A stretch of 64,000 nt of DNA, taken from positions 17,369 through 81,368 of the forward strand of contig CAIULL010000131.1 of assembly GCA_903899985.1 (NCBI GenBank), read 5' to 3'. The stretch's first letter is position 1. Every line of letters starts with the position of its first letter. Below the pieces are notes generated by a model, which worked only from the letters and a program-made list of their open reading frames with translations, was not told where the DNA came from and did not search any database. Shown piece after piece: positions 35,162 through 42,919 of the stretch. A program made the position numbers and the translations under genes. This DNA is from an uncultured Schlesneria sp. Its GTDB lineage: Bacteria; Planctomycetota; Planctomycetia; Planctomycetales; Planctomycetaceae.

Positions 35162-35690
35162 TCATAAATCTAATGCTTTTCCAATCAGGGAACTTCCGTC
35201 CGGGAAAAAAACGAATGATCCGCTTCTTTCACTGATCATCAGCAAGCTCTTCCCGGTCGGGTACCAGATCGGATAATCGTCTTGTTCTGGATGATTAGTC
35301 ACACGGACGAGATGGCTTCCGTCCGACTGCATGACATAGACCTCATAATTGCCGTCCCGATTGCTCGTAATCGCGATTCTTGATCCATCCGGCGAAAATC
35401 TTGGACGGAGATCCTGCCCGGGACTGTTGGTCAGCCGTCTGAGATTTGAACCCTTTGATCGAGCTCGAACAAGCGTTTTTGAAGGGTTTGCGAGGGTTTG
35501 CGAGGGTTTGATATTTGATCGCCCGACCCGCTCCGGATCAGGTCGCAACTGGAATACAGGGCGGAAATTGAAGAGGAGACCTTCGGTCGCGATCGGTGCG
35601 AGGTCAGGAGACCAGCGCACAACAAGTCGGTCGCGATCAGTGCGATCTACGCGCGCAACATTAAGGTCCTGGATGGCTTATACGACCTGT
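35162..35690 (-). pseudogene. decayed TolB/PD40 (WD40-like) repeat protein fragment
   Basis: A 152-codon open frame (from about 35620) and its in-frame extension carry two or three PD40 units: VRWSPDLAPIATEG, then RRLTNSPGQDLRPRFSPDGSRIAITSNRDGNYEVYVMQ, and VTNHPEQDDYPIWYPTGKS. Upstream, IQDLNVARVDRTDRDRLVV continues the frame to a stop near 35690 with no start codon or signal peptide. A 10-nt tandem repeat in the linker (35481-35510) can shift the frame. Intact TolB-like proteins have six or more repeats and a signal peptide. It resembles the intact PD40 gene at 62398. Probably a truncated remnant. Confidence 0.6.
35481..35510. repeat. 10-nt tandem repeat (3 copies)
   Basis: GAAGGGTTTG, CGAGGGTTTG, CGAGGGTTTG. 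The 10-nt unit is not a multiple of three, so gain or loss of copies shifts the reading frame of the PD40 remnant. Confidence 0.8.
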
Positions 35691-35872
35691 AAAACTGAAC
35701 GGTACCGGAACGGCGATCTCGTAGAGACGGAAAACGCTGCCACGGATTTTGTTGCGAACTGATCCCGGCGATTCTGACAAGGCCTGTCGTTTGATGATGA
35801 AATGCCTGTGACAAATTGTCATACTTTGTTCGTCGCGCCATGTTCTTCTCTACGAGAGGCCTGAAACCATTC

Positions 35873-37546
35873 ATGAATGAACGCGTCTCAGACCGCAGGA
35901 CTTCGGTCATCGCTTTGGGAACATTACTCGTGATGTTGCAGGTCGCGGGAATTGCGGTCGTTCTGATCCAAGCGTCTCAAACGATGCCTCCATCGTATTT
36001 ACGACCCTTTGAAATTGCGACGATTCATCGGAATGAATTGCTGTTACTGTCAGGTAACCCGTCTGGGATTCATTACGAAATCAAGGCCGTGGATCTCCAG
36101 TCGGGCCGTGAACGAATGACCGACTATCCTGTCCATTTGCCGTGGAATGGATGGGTAACCGATGGCAAACGGCTATGGCTTATTGGTGGTGGACTGGTAG
36201 TTGAGATCGACGGTGAATGCCAGACCGAATACCGACCGCAGCGAAAGTTAAACGCCCAGACCTGCATGCCATTTATTTTTGAAGGTTCACCTGCCGTGAT
36301 TGAAAACGACGGGCTCTACCATTTGCTGGCCTTGAACAAGGGGGAATGGGCGGATCGCGGCGAAGTCGCCTTGCCTGGTGTCGGACGTCGGTGGGAAACT
36401 GATGAGCACACCAGGGAAGTACGACTCGTTCCACTATGGAAGGAACCTCGATCAGACTCCAATCCTGCGTTGGAAAAATTCAGAGTGACATCCGTTGGAA
36501 ACACACAGCATCTTTTTCATATTGAAGGCCATTTGCAGATTGTTTCCTATCACGAAGGACTGGAATTTGTCACCCGAGACGCCGAAATCGCTTCCGCCAC
36601 ATCTCCAAGCAATGTCGCATCCGACGTGACCGGTTGGAAAATGCTCGACTTTGGTCCGGGGCTCTTGGGTTTTTGCCGCGCTAACGACGGCGTGTTAATT
36701 GCAAACCTCTTACAGCCCCATACGCCGATTAAATTCTGGGAGAAAACGCCTCCCGGGAGTGAAAAGCCGTTTCAAGTGGCCATGGAAATAGCCCCGGCAT
36801 CGTGGCAAACGATCTCTTTGGCCAGCACATTCGATGGGAAAGACGTTTACTTCATCGAAGACCGGAACCCTTTCAGCCCACGAATTCGCCGCTATGAACA
36901 GGGTGAGCTGAAAAAGGTCAACTTGCCGATCAGCACTCCGATTACCAAGTGGCTTCACTGGACGGAACGAGTGCTGATGCAGTTCGCTGCCGTCATGGCT
37001 GTCGGCACGATTCTGCTGGTTTGCGGAAGCATGTGGCTTTCACGGGCGAAAGATTCGAAGTATCAGTTTGGTCACGACACCGTCCGGTTGGCTCCGATTG
37101 GTCGGCGATGTCTTGCGCGAGCCATTGATCTGATCCTGCTGTTCAGTCCGCTGATTGTCCACGCGGCGATTTCGTTGCCGCATGTTCATAACGAACAGAT
37201 CTTTCGACTTTACTGGGGATCGGGAGAAAGCCAGCGGGCCTTTAAAGAGTTATTCCACACGCTACGACCCGACGGACTGGTATCGATCGTGCTCTTTGTT
37301 ATGACGATCCTGATACAGTCGCGCTGGGGAGTGACTCCAGGCAAATGGCTGTTAGGGTTGCGCACATTACGAACGACGCTACGCCCATGTGGCGTTGCCC
37401 GATCTCTGTTGCGTGAATTGTTGATGGCGGTTGACGCCCCATTATTGCTGACGCTACTGCCTGGGATCACCAGCATGCTTTCCACCGAATGCCGCCAACG
37501 ATTAGGAGACCTCGCCGCCGATACTCTGGTGATCCAAGTAAGGTGA
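35873..37546 (+). CDS. RDD-domain membrane protein with propeller-like extracytoplasmic part
   Basis: 557 aa from ATG 35873 (MNERVSDRRTS); ATG 35840 or TTG 35816 are alternatives and no ribosome site decides. One membrane helix (VIALGTLLVMLQVAGIAVVLI) is followed by about 330 residues outside the membrane with WD/beta-strand character (RLWLIGGGLVVEIDG, LLGFCRANDGVLIANLLQ). A second helix (QFAAVMAVGTILLVCGSMWL, near 375) leads into a C-terminal RDD domain: APIGRRCLARAIDLILLF (R and D residues), TPGKWLLGLRTLRT, CRQRLGDLAADTLVI. RDD proteins are thought to be small-molecule or Na+/H+ transporters, but this is largely unproven. Monocistronic; convergent with the APC gene. Confidence 0.8.
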   Translation: MNERVSDRRTSVIALGTLLVMLQVAGIAVVLIQASQTMPPSYLRPFEIATIHRNELLLLSGNPSGIHYEIKAVDLQSGRERMTDYPVHLPWNGWVTDGKRLWLIGGGLVVEIDGECQTEYRPQRKLNAQTCMPFIFEGSPAVIENDGLYHLLALNKGEWADRGEVALPGVGRRWETDEHTREVRLVPLWKEPRSDSNPALEKFRVTSVGNTQHLFHIEGHLQIVSYHEGLEFVTRDAEIASATSPSNVASDVTGWKMLDFGPGLLGFCRANDGVLIANLLQPHTPIKFWEKTPPGSEKPFQVAMEIAPASWQTISLASTFDGKDVYFIEDRNPFSPRIRRYEQGELKKVNLPISTPITKWLHWTERVLMQFAAVMAVGTILLVCGSMWLSRAKDSKYQFGHDTVRLAPIGRRCLARAIDLILLFSPLIVHAAISLPHVHNEQIFRLYWGSGESQRAFKELFHTLRPDGLVSIVLFVMTILIQSRWGVTPGKWLLGLRTLRTTLRPCGVARSLLRELLMAVDAPLLLTLLPGITSMLSTECRQRLGDLAADTLVIQVR

Positions 37547-37649
37547 TCAACCTCGCCGTCGAACAGTTTTATTGAACTTAGAAATACGCCGCGAATCCCG
37601 GTCGCGAGTCCTGCGTGCAATCCCAATCAGTCGATGAAAACGAAAGATC

Positions 37650-37684
37650 TTTAACCACGAATCTGACGAATAGCACGAATTGGA
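37650..37684. repeat. ACGAAT-type short repeat
   Basis: TTTAACCACGAATCTGACGAATAGCACGAATTGG has three CACGAAT/GACGAAT units in 35 nt. The same kind of 'ACCACGAAT...CACGAAT' string is, from memory, a recurrent intergenic element in many planctomycete and other environmental genomes. Lies 100 nt past the RDD gene. Confidence 0.45.
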
Positions 37685-37709
37685 ATCATGAGAAAAAAAA
37701 CAAATTTTC

Positions 37710-37766
37710 TGATAATCGAAAATGAGTGATAATTAGCGTTCTCATCTTCTTTTTATTCGATTATCA
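37710..37766. terminator. compound hairpin between convergent genes
   Basis: TGATAATCGAA (37710-37720) pairs perfectly with TTCGATTATCA (37756-37766) over 11 bp, and inside it ATGAG/CTCAT (37722-37726/37741-37745) can also pair. It lies between RDD (plus, ends 37546) and APC (minus, ends 37806), with TTCTTTTTA inside. A bidirectional terminator is likely, though the T-rich part is within the outer stem. Confidence 0.45.
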
Positions 37767-37805
37767 CCGGTTCAACGCGCGAACGATACCGCTATTCTTA
37801 ACCCT

Positions 37806-39341
37806 TCATCCGACGCGCATCAACCGGCTATGCCGGGCGAATTGGTAATAGATCACTCCCGCCCCAATCAGTGCGAGGACCCAGGCCAGCTTGTCCCATT
37901 GGTCGATCAATGTTCCGACGAGTGCGATGACGTAGGTTGCGATTAGCAAGCCGGGCGTAAACGGATAGCCCCATGTTTTGTAGGGGCGTTCGGCGTCTGG
38001 CCTTCGCACTCGCAACACGTAGACGGCGCCGACGGCCAGGCTGTAGAAGATCAGTCCTGCACAAATGACGGCGTCGGTAATGAGATCGAAGACGTCTTTG
38101 GGAGTCGAACTGAAGGAATAGAACGCGACGATCAGAATCGACGTCCAGATTCCCTGAATCAGAATCGAATTCGCGGGTGTGTGAAAACGTGGATGAACCT
38201 GCTGGATGAAGTGTGGAACAAGTCCGTCACGCGATGCGGCGAAATAGATTCTTGGTCCGGCAATCAGGTTGGAATTGGCCGCTCCGAACGTCGAGCAGCA
38301 GACGCCGAGCGCGGCAAATTTGCTTCCCCATTCTCCGAACAAGACTCGGAAGATATCGGAGGCTAGCGTCGAACTTTTCGCGACTTCGGGCATTGAGAGC
38401 ACCAGGTGGTAACTCATGTTGGCACCGACATAGACCAGAACCACCACGGCGATCCCGATCGCGAGTGCTTTAGGGACATTATGCTGAGGTTCATGAATCT
38501 CTTCGGCGACTGGAGCGATATTGATCCAGCCATCATAAGGCCAGAAGACCGCAATCAATGCCAGTCCCAACGCGGCAAGAAGAGATCGTTGCGGATGTGA
38601 CTTGCTGGAATTCGGCACAGCATCAGCAGCAGAATCAACAGCATCAGCATTAGCAGCATCAGAATCAGAAGCAGCAGAATCAGGAGAAGAATCAGCAGCG
38701 GAAACCGCCGGTTCCGGCGATGCGACCCACAATGGTAAAAGATGATCGGTATTCATCTTTCCCATTAACAGAGGCAAAACGATCAGCATGGCAAGGAAGC
38801 CCACTTTGACGACGGTCGCTACGTTTTGAACTGCCGCTCCCCAGCGAGTGCTGATAATGTTGATCGCCGTAAGTCCGATCACGATCGACAGGGCCATCAC
38901 GAATTGCCCCATGTGACCCAACGGTGGCTCGGTCGCATGCGGGGGGCGAAGGAATTCATCGAGATAGATCACACTCGCGCAGGCGAGTGCACCCAGCGAG
39001 CCGGTTCGAACGACCCAGAATTCGGTCCAGCCCCACAGGAATGCAGGGAGTCTTCCGTAAGCTTCCCGCAAATACAGGTAGGGTCCGCCTGCATGAGGAT
39101 ACATAGCCGCCAGTTCCGCCAGCGCCAGAGATCCACATAGTGTTACGAGACCAACAAAGATCCAGACACCAATGATCGGTAGAAATCCCCAGGCCATGAG
39201 AGCCTGATCGACCTTGCCAACCTTCAAAAAAATCCCCGATCCGATGATCGACCCGACGACCAGCGCCGTGGCATCAAACAGTCCCAGAACCCGAGGCAGT
39301 GACTTATGAGTAATCTGACTGGCGGGTTCTGAATTCGACAT
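37806..39341 (-). CDS. APC-family amino acid permease with low-complexity loop insert
   Basis: 511 aa inner-membrane permease, about 12 helices. APC marks: LGLFDATALVVGSIIGSGIF (TM1 with the GSGIF unwound site), GGPYLYLREAYGRLPAF, FWPYDGWINIAPVAEEIHEPQHNVPKAL (TM6 and loop), and a TM8-like FGAANSNLIAGPRIYFAASRDG with PHFIQQVHPRFHTP. Sequence style fits the LAT/GerAB-like APC branch that carries amino acids or polyamines. An insert of about 40 residues (about 205-245), made of Ala/Ser/Asp with scattered Asn/Val (SAADSSPDSAASDSDAANAD...), lies in the loop before LLAALGLALIAVFWPY; it is encoded by an imperfect triplet-rich repeat. Monocistronic. Confidence 0.9.
   Translation of the reverse strand: MSNSEPASQITHKSLPRVLGLFDATALVVGSIIGSGIFLKVGKVDQALMAWGFLPIIGVWIFVGLVTLCGSLALAELAAMYPHAGGPYLYLREAYGRLPAFLWGWTEFWVVRTGSLGALACASVIYLDEFLRPPHATEPPLGHMGQFVMALSIVIGLTAINIISTRWGAAVQNVATVVKVGFLAMLIVLPLLMGKMNTDHLLPLWVASPEPAVSAADSSPDSAASDSDAANADAVDSAADAVPNSSKSHPQRSLLAALGLALIAVFWPYDGWINIAPVAEEIHEPQHNVPKALAIGIAVVVLVYVGANMSYHLVLSMPEVAKSSTLASDIFRVLFGEWGSKFAALGVCCSTFGAANSNLIAGPRIYFAASRDGLVPHFIQQVHPRFHTPANSILIQGIWTSILIVAFYSFSSTPKDVFDLITDAVICAGLIFYSLAVGAVYVLRVRRPDAERPYKTWGYPFTPGLLIATYVIALVGTLIDQWDKLAWVLALIGAGVIYYQFARHSRLMRVG
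38618..38700. repeat. imperfect CAGCAT/CAGAATCAG repeat tract inside the APC gene
   Basis: On the plus strand, repeated CAGCATCAGCAG/CAGAATCAG units. The tract keeps the reading frame and encodes the Ala/Ser/Asp loop of the permease, so it probably arose by slippage of short in-frame units. Confidence 0.7.
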
Positions 39342-39538
39342 CGTTCTTCCGTAGGTCGCCGCGTGACTACACCGTACCGCTTATGCTCCACCGATTGGAG
39401 CCAAAATCGCATATGGCTGTTGTTCAGGCAACTCGACCGATGAAACGTTAAAACTGTAGACTCTCTTTTTTTGTCGAGTTGTTCCGTCGGCAAACCGGAA
39501 TTCTGGAAGCCGATTGGCATCTGGTCGCTTTTTTCTCC

Positions 39539-39551
39539 CTGAAAACCGACT
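39539..39551 (+). repeat. near copy of intergenic motif (CTGAAAACCGACT)
   Basis: CTGAAAACCGACT shares GAAAACCGA with the copies at 10691, 22501 and 31207. It overlaps the 3' end of the CT398-like gene (stop codon about 39550). Confidence 0.25.
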
Positions 39552-40254
39552 AATCCTCATCGGGTACGTACATCAATCGTCCGCATGTACAAAAGCGCGT
39601 CTTGCCCGCTCGAAGCTCCAAATAAACCTGAGCCGTCAGAGAAACATAACACGCGCTGCATGACTTGTTCACAACGGGGGCAAGTGCATCTGAACCGTAG
39701 GCCTGAACCAGACGGCGATATTGAGGAACAAGATCTGGTGGAAGTACCTTTTCGGCTTCGGAGACCTGAGCCTCTAACGCCGCGGCACTCGCTTTCAGAC
39801 CTGCCTCTTTCGCCTGTACGTCTGCGATCAGCGTTTGCAGCTCTTTCTCGATCGCAGTCACGTCGATTTCCACCTTCTTGACTTCGATTTGAACTGCGTC
39901 AACCTTTTCAAGCGCTTCCAGGATTTCGTCCTCGAGCACGCTTTTCGCCATCGTGTCTGCAGCAATCTGGGAACGCAACGCTTCGTATTCGCGATTATTG
40001 GCCGCAGAATTCAGCTTGCCGGACAAGTCGTAGATTCGACTCTCGCTTGTTTTCAGCTGCAAGTTCTTGTTATCCGCGGCAATTTTTGTTTGCTTCAGCT
40101 TGTTGCGCTGCGCTTCCAGTTCCTCTTTTTTCTTTTCGATCAATTGCTTTCGTGCCGCAATCTGACGCGGTCCCTTTTCCAATTGGTCGGATATCTCACG
40201 CAGCTTTATCCGCAAATCATGCAATTGTTTCATGCCAGCTGAAGTCGAACTCAT
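39550..40254 (-). CDS. CT398-type coiled-coil zinc-ribbon protein
   Basis: 234 aa; AAGGAG 8 nt before the ATG. Residues about 1-170 are a long charged coiled coil (LRIKLREISDQLEKGPRQIAARKQLIEKKKEELEAQRNKLKQ). The C-terminus has a C4 zinc ribbon: SCSACYVSL and RFCTCGRLMYVPDED. This is the conserved CT398/FlxH-like family found across bacteria, including Chlamydiae, with proposed roles in binding sigma-54 or flagellar/secretion ATPases. Function here is inferred only. Its 3' end overlaps a near copy of the intergenic motif. No close partner is on the same strand. Confidence 0.85.
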   Translation of the reverse strand: MSSTSAGMKQLHDLRIKLREISDQLEKGPRQIAARKQLIEKKKEELEAQRNKLKQTKIAADNKNLQLKTSESRIYDLSGKLNSAANNREYEALRSQIAADTMAKSVLEDEILEALEKVDAVQIEVKKVEIDVTAIEKELQTLIADVQAKEAGLKASAAALEAQVSEAEKVLPPDLVPQYRRLVQAYGSDALAPVVNKSCSACYVSLTAQVYLELRAGKTRFCTCGRLMYVPDED

Positions 40255-40686
40255 CCACTACTCTCCTTGGGGTCAAACAATGCGATGTTCAGAATACTAT
40301 AACAGAAACCTTTGCGATGCGCATTCCGTTCGATGAAATCTCGTCGAGGAACCTCGCATGTCTGTCACGCCTCGTCGAATTCTTGCGTCTGGCCAGGATT
40401 TTGCGACACAACTTCAAGCACGAGCGGCTTGCACTTGACGGACTGTTCCTTCATTCTTGTGGGTGTCTTCGTCCCCATTCGAATCGTCCTGCCGTCATAG
40501 GCATCGGTGACGGAGGGTATAGTTCAAACTTGCCCAAGTTTCATGGCCTGAAACATGAGTTTGTTCATGAGTACCGAGTATCTACAAAACTTTTTTGATA
40601 AGGTTCGTGTTGGCTGAATCAACGGTCAATCCCTGCCCAGTCGAGATCGTTGAAATACCAGGCGGGAAGAGTAAAAGGGTTTCGTG

Positions 40687-41904
40687 ATGTCAGGATTGAT
40701 TCTTGGGGCGGTCGTTTTGCTGACTGCGGGCTACGCGAAGCTGTCTTCGATGATCTTGAATCGAATCATCGCGGTTCCATTTCCTGCATTGACGCAAAAG
40801 ATCATCGAAATCATCCAGCTATTTTCCATGCCTGGATATGCAGTGATCCTGCTGAGCGTGTTGTATTTTCGCAACGCAGGTTTCGACGGTTTAACCTCGC
40901 AAACGATGACTTATGGAGAGCTTTTTCTTTTTTTAGCGGGTGCCATCGGGTTCGGGTTTCTGATTCATTCAACAATCGTTTTTCAACGTTATCGGCCGCC
41001 CCGTTGCGAAATCGCCAATGACTCGCGAATTGTTGATTTTCGAAAATCCAAAAAAGCAATCTCTTCTGAACAGTTCGCCGCGTCCGACGATTGGCAGACG
41101 ACGCTTGTTGGACCGGGACCGAGGAGAAAGATCGCGTTACTTCCCGGTAATCAACAATTTTCGTTAGAGGTAAGCACCAAAACGTATTCGCTCAACAGGC
41201 TGCCGCAAGAGTGGGAAGGCCTGTCAATCGTCCACTTTGCCGACACACATTTTCGAGGCGCGGTGACTCGTCGATATTTTGAACTCATTTGCGAACAAGC
41301 CCGTGCGCTCGAACCGGACCTGTTCGTCTTCTCGGGCGATCTATTTGATGATCTGGAACTCCTGGATTGGCTCAGGCCAACATTGGGTCAGCTGAAAGCG
41401 CCGCTGGGACAATATTTTGTGCTGGGAAATCATGATTGGTTTCTCGATGCGAACGTTGTTCGACAAGAGTATGAGCGAGACGGCTGGATGGATATTTCCG
41501 GTCGATGCATCGAGTTGAAATCAGGCAAATCAGGCCCGCCGATCGTTATTGCCGGAGATGAGACGCCGTGGATGGGAAAGCACCCCGATTTGAGTCAGAT
41601 ACCCCCGGAAACGTTTCGAATTTTACTCAGCCACGTTCCCGACAACATTTATTGGGCGCAAAAGCAGAAGTTTGATCTGATGCTGGCCGGCCACACTCAC
41701 GGTGGTCAAATTCGATTACCGCTGCTGGGCCCGGTTTACGCACCAAGCCTTTACGGTTGCCGTTTTGCGTCGGGGGTTTTTTGGATGGACCCGACGCTTC
41801 TCTACGTCTCACGCGGAATCAGCGGTCGAGAACCGATCCGTTATAATTGCATACCGGAACTGACAAAGCTTGTGTTACGACGCGGAAACGGTCTAAGCAG
41901 GTAA
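40687..41904 (+). CDS. membrane-anchored metallophosphoesterase (YaeI/LpxG type)
   Basis: 405 aa; the frame opens with GTG-ATG, and ATG 40687 is preferred (AAAGGG about 8 nt upstream). The N-terminal 110 residues contain three hydrophobic stretches (ILGAVVLLTAGYAKL, IEIIQLFSMPGYAVILLSVLYF, LFLFLAGAIGFGFLIHSTIVF), so the enzyme is membrane-bound. The phosphoesterase core has FADTHFRG, VFSGDLFDD, VLGNHDWFL and AGHTHGGQIRLP, a complete metal set. The closing YVSRGISGREPIRYNCIPELT matches the YaeI/LpxG group, which cleaves UDP-diacylglucosamine in some bacteria. An LpxG role is possible but not shown; the N-terminal membrane part is longer than usual. Confidence 0.85.
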   Translation: MSGLILGAVVLLTAGYAKLSSMILNRIIAVPFPALTQKIIEIIQLFSMPGYAVILLSVLYFRNAGFDGLTSQTMTYGELFLFLAGAIGFGFLIHSTIVFQRYRPPRCEIANDSRIVDFRKSKKAISSEQFAASDDWQTTLVGPGPRRKIALLPGNQQFSLEVSTKTYSLNRLPQEWEGLSIVHFADTHFRGAVTRRYFELICEQARALEPDLFVFSGDLFDDLELLDWLRPTLGQLKAPLGQYFVLGNHDWFLDANVVRQEYERDGWMDISGRCIELKSGKSGPPIVIAGDETPWMGKHPDLSQIPPETFRILLSHVPDNIYWAQKQKFDLMLAGHTHGGQIRLPLLGPVYAPSLYGCRFASGVFWMDPTLLYVSRGISGREPIRYNCIPELTKLVLRRGNGLSR

Positions 41905-42064
41905 GTGGAACGGGACATTGTCGGCTCTTACGTCGCCATCCTCCTCGCCTCGATGGCGTGGTGTCCGGTCTTTTGCATTCGATTGATTCGCGATTTAATC
42001 GCAACGACTTTTCGGACAGCGCACTGTAAACTTCCCCTTCCTTTCGTTGCTTGCGAATGGCAAA

Positions 42065-42325
42065 TCATCGTCGGAGCGCTGAGCTTGCTACATTGCATTT
42101 TTTGTTTGAACTGAGAGGGGTGACATCCGGTGGATGCGATGGCCGAGCGAGATCTTCGTCGAGAGTTGCGATGACACGTAATGGATGAACCGGAATTGTA
42201 TTGCCGTAGGCCAGTGTATTGACAAGTTTGGGACTATTTTCAAGCATTCGCATGTCGTACCTGTACTCATTAATTTCCGTGAAGAGTCCCCATATTTGTT
42301 CGGTTTAGTTGTCTGCGCGCCCCAC
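42065..42325 (-). pseudogene. possible relic of an unrecognised small protein
   Basis: On the minus strand, following a stop codon, a frame reads TEQIWGLFTEINEYRYDMRM, then LENSPKLVNTLAYGNTIPVH and LARPSHPPDVTPL, clearly protein-like for about 65 residues before turning atypical. A start exists only inside it (MRMLENS, 42253), with no ribosome site. I cannot name the family. It is either a short gene with a poor start or, more likely, a truncated remnant. Confidence 0.3.
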
Positions 42326-42442
42326 ATCTTCTGCCGCGAAACAAAGAGTAGTTATTCAGACGTGTTCAAAGACAAATTATTCCTGACAGCTTCGAGTGGC
42401 GGATGAACGTTGTCTCGGTATTGGCTTATAAAGACCGCTTCT

Positions 42443-42717
42443 TCAAGGTAACATGTCGTTCTCAGCAGGCGCCGGGAATTGCAGGTACTTTTCTGGCACC
42501 CACGAGCTTGTTGACGAGATCCGTATGGCCCTTGGTCCATGAGGAAATCTTGCAATTCAATGACTGTTCTTTCGAGCGAAATCGTGTTACGACGCGAAAC
42601 GACAGGCGTAATTTTTTCGGTGGCCGGCTCGTGTTCTGACCCATGAAATTGCCATCCACGATCGCAGTCGTGATAAATACGCAGTAGTGGAGATCCAGCC
42701 AGAACGAACGATCTCAT
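42443..42717 (-). pseudogene. possible frameshifted relic with W-Q-F motif
   Basis: In one frame: LRIYHDCDRGWQFHGSEHEPA...ISLERTVIE. A shift of frame near 42550 gives IARFPHGPRAIRISSTSSW, continuing to VPEKYLQF and a stop at 42443-42445. Together they resemble small bacterial proteins with a D-x-D-G-x-W-Q-F core followed by 'LA.LP.G..A.R....W'. The single frame change suggests decay. Weak but specific. Confidence 0.3.
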
Positions 42718-42919
42718 GAGAGATACAGAGCCAGGCGGATCAGCAAATGGCCAGTCAGTTTTCGTTCAGTTGAAACTGATAATAACCCACGAACGATCCT
42801 GGAACATTCTGAACAGTCACAATTACCGTCGATCGAGAAAAGGACGTCGCGTTTCTGTACAGAAAGTAAACTAACGGCGGGCCGTGAAGACTCGACCACC
42901 CCCCGCGGTTCATTCACTT

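Larger units (their letters stand above)
41905..42919. other. 1-kb gap with two gene relics
   Basis: Between the phosphoesterase (plus) and DUF1570 (minus) genes. No intact gene. The two relics at 42065-42325 and 42443-42717 (minus) explain most of the protein-like sequence. Plus-strand frames (42185-42406, 42403-42639) are antisense shadows of the relics. Confidence 0.45.

Noticed and set aside
35481..35510. 10-nt tandem repeat considered as a CRISPR or satellite element
   Set aside because: Only three contiguous copies without spacers; better explained as slippage in a decaying gene.
38618..38700. Repeat tract considered as a CRISPR-like array
   Set aside because: Units are short, contiguous and inside a coding frame, with no spacers; no Cas gene is present.
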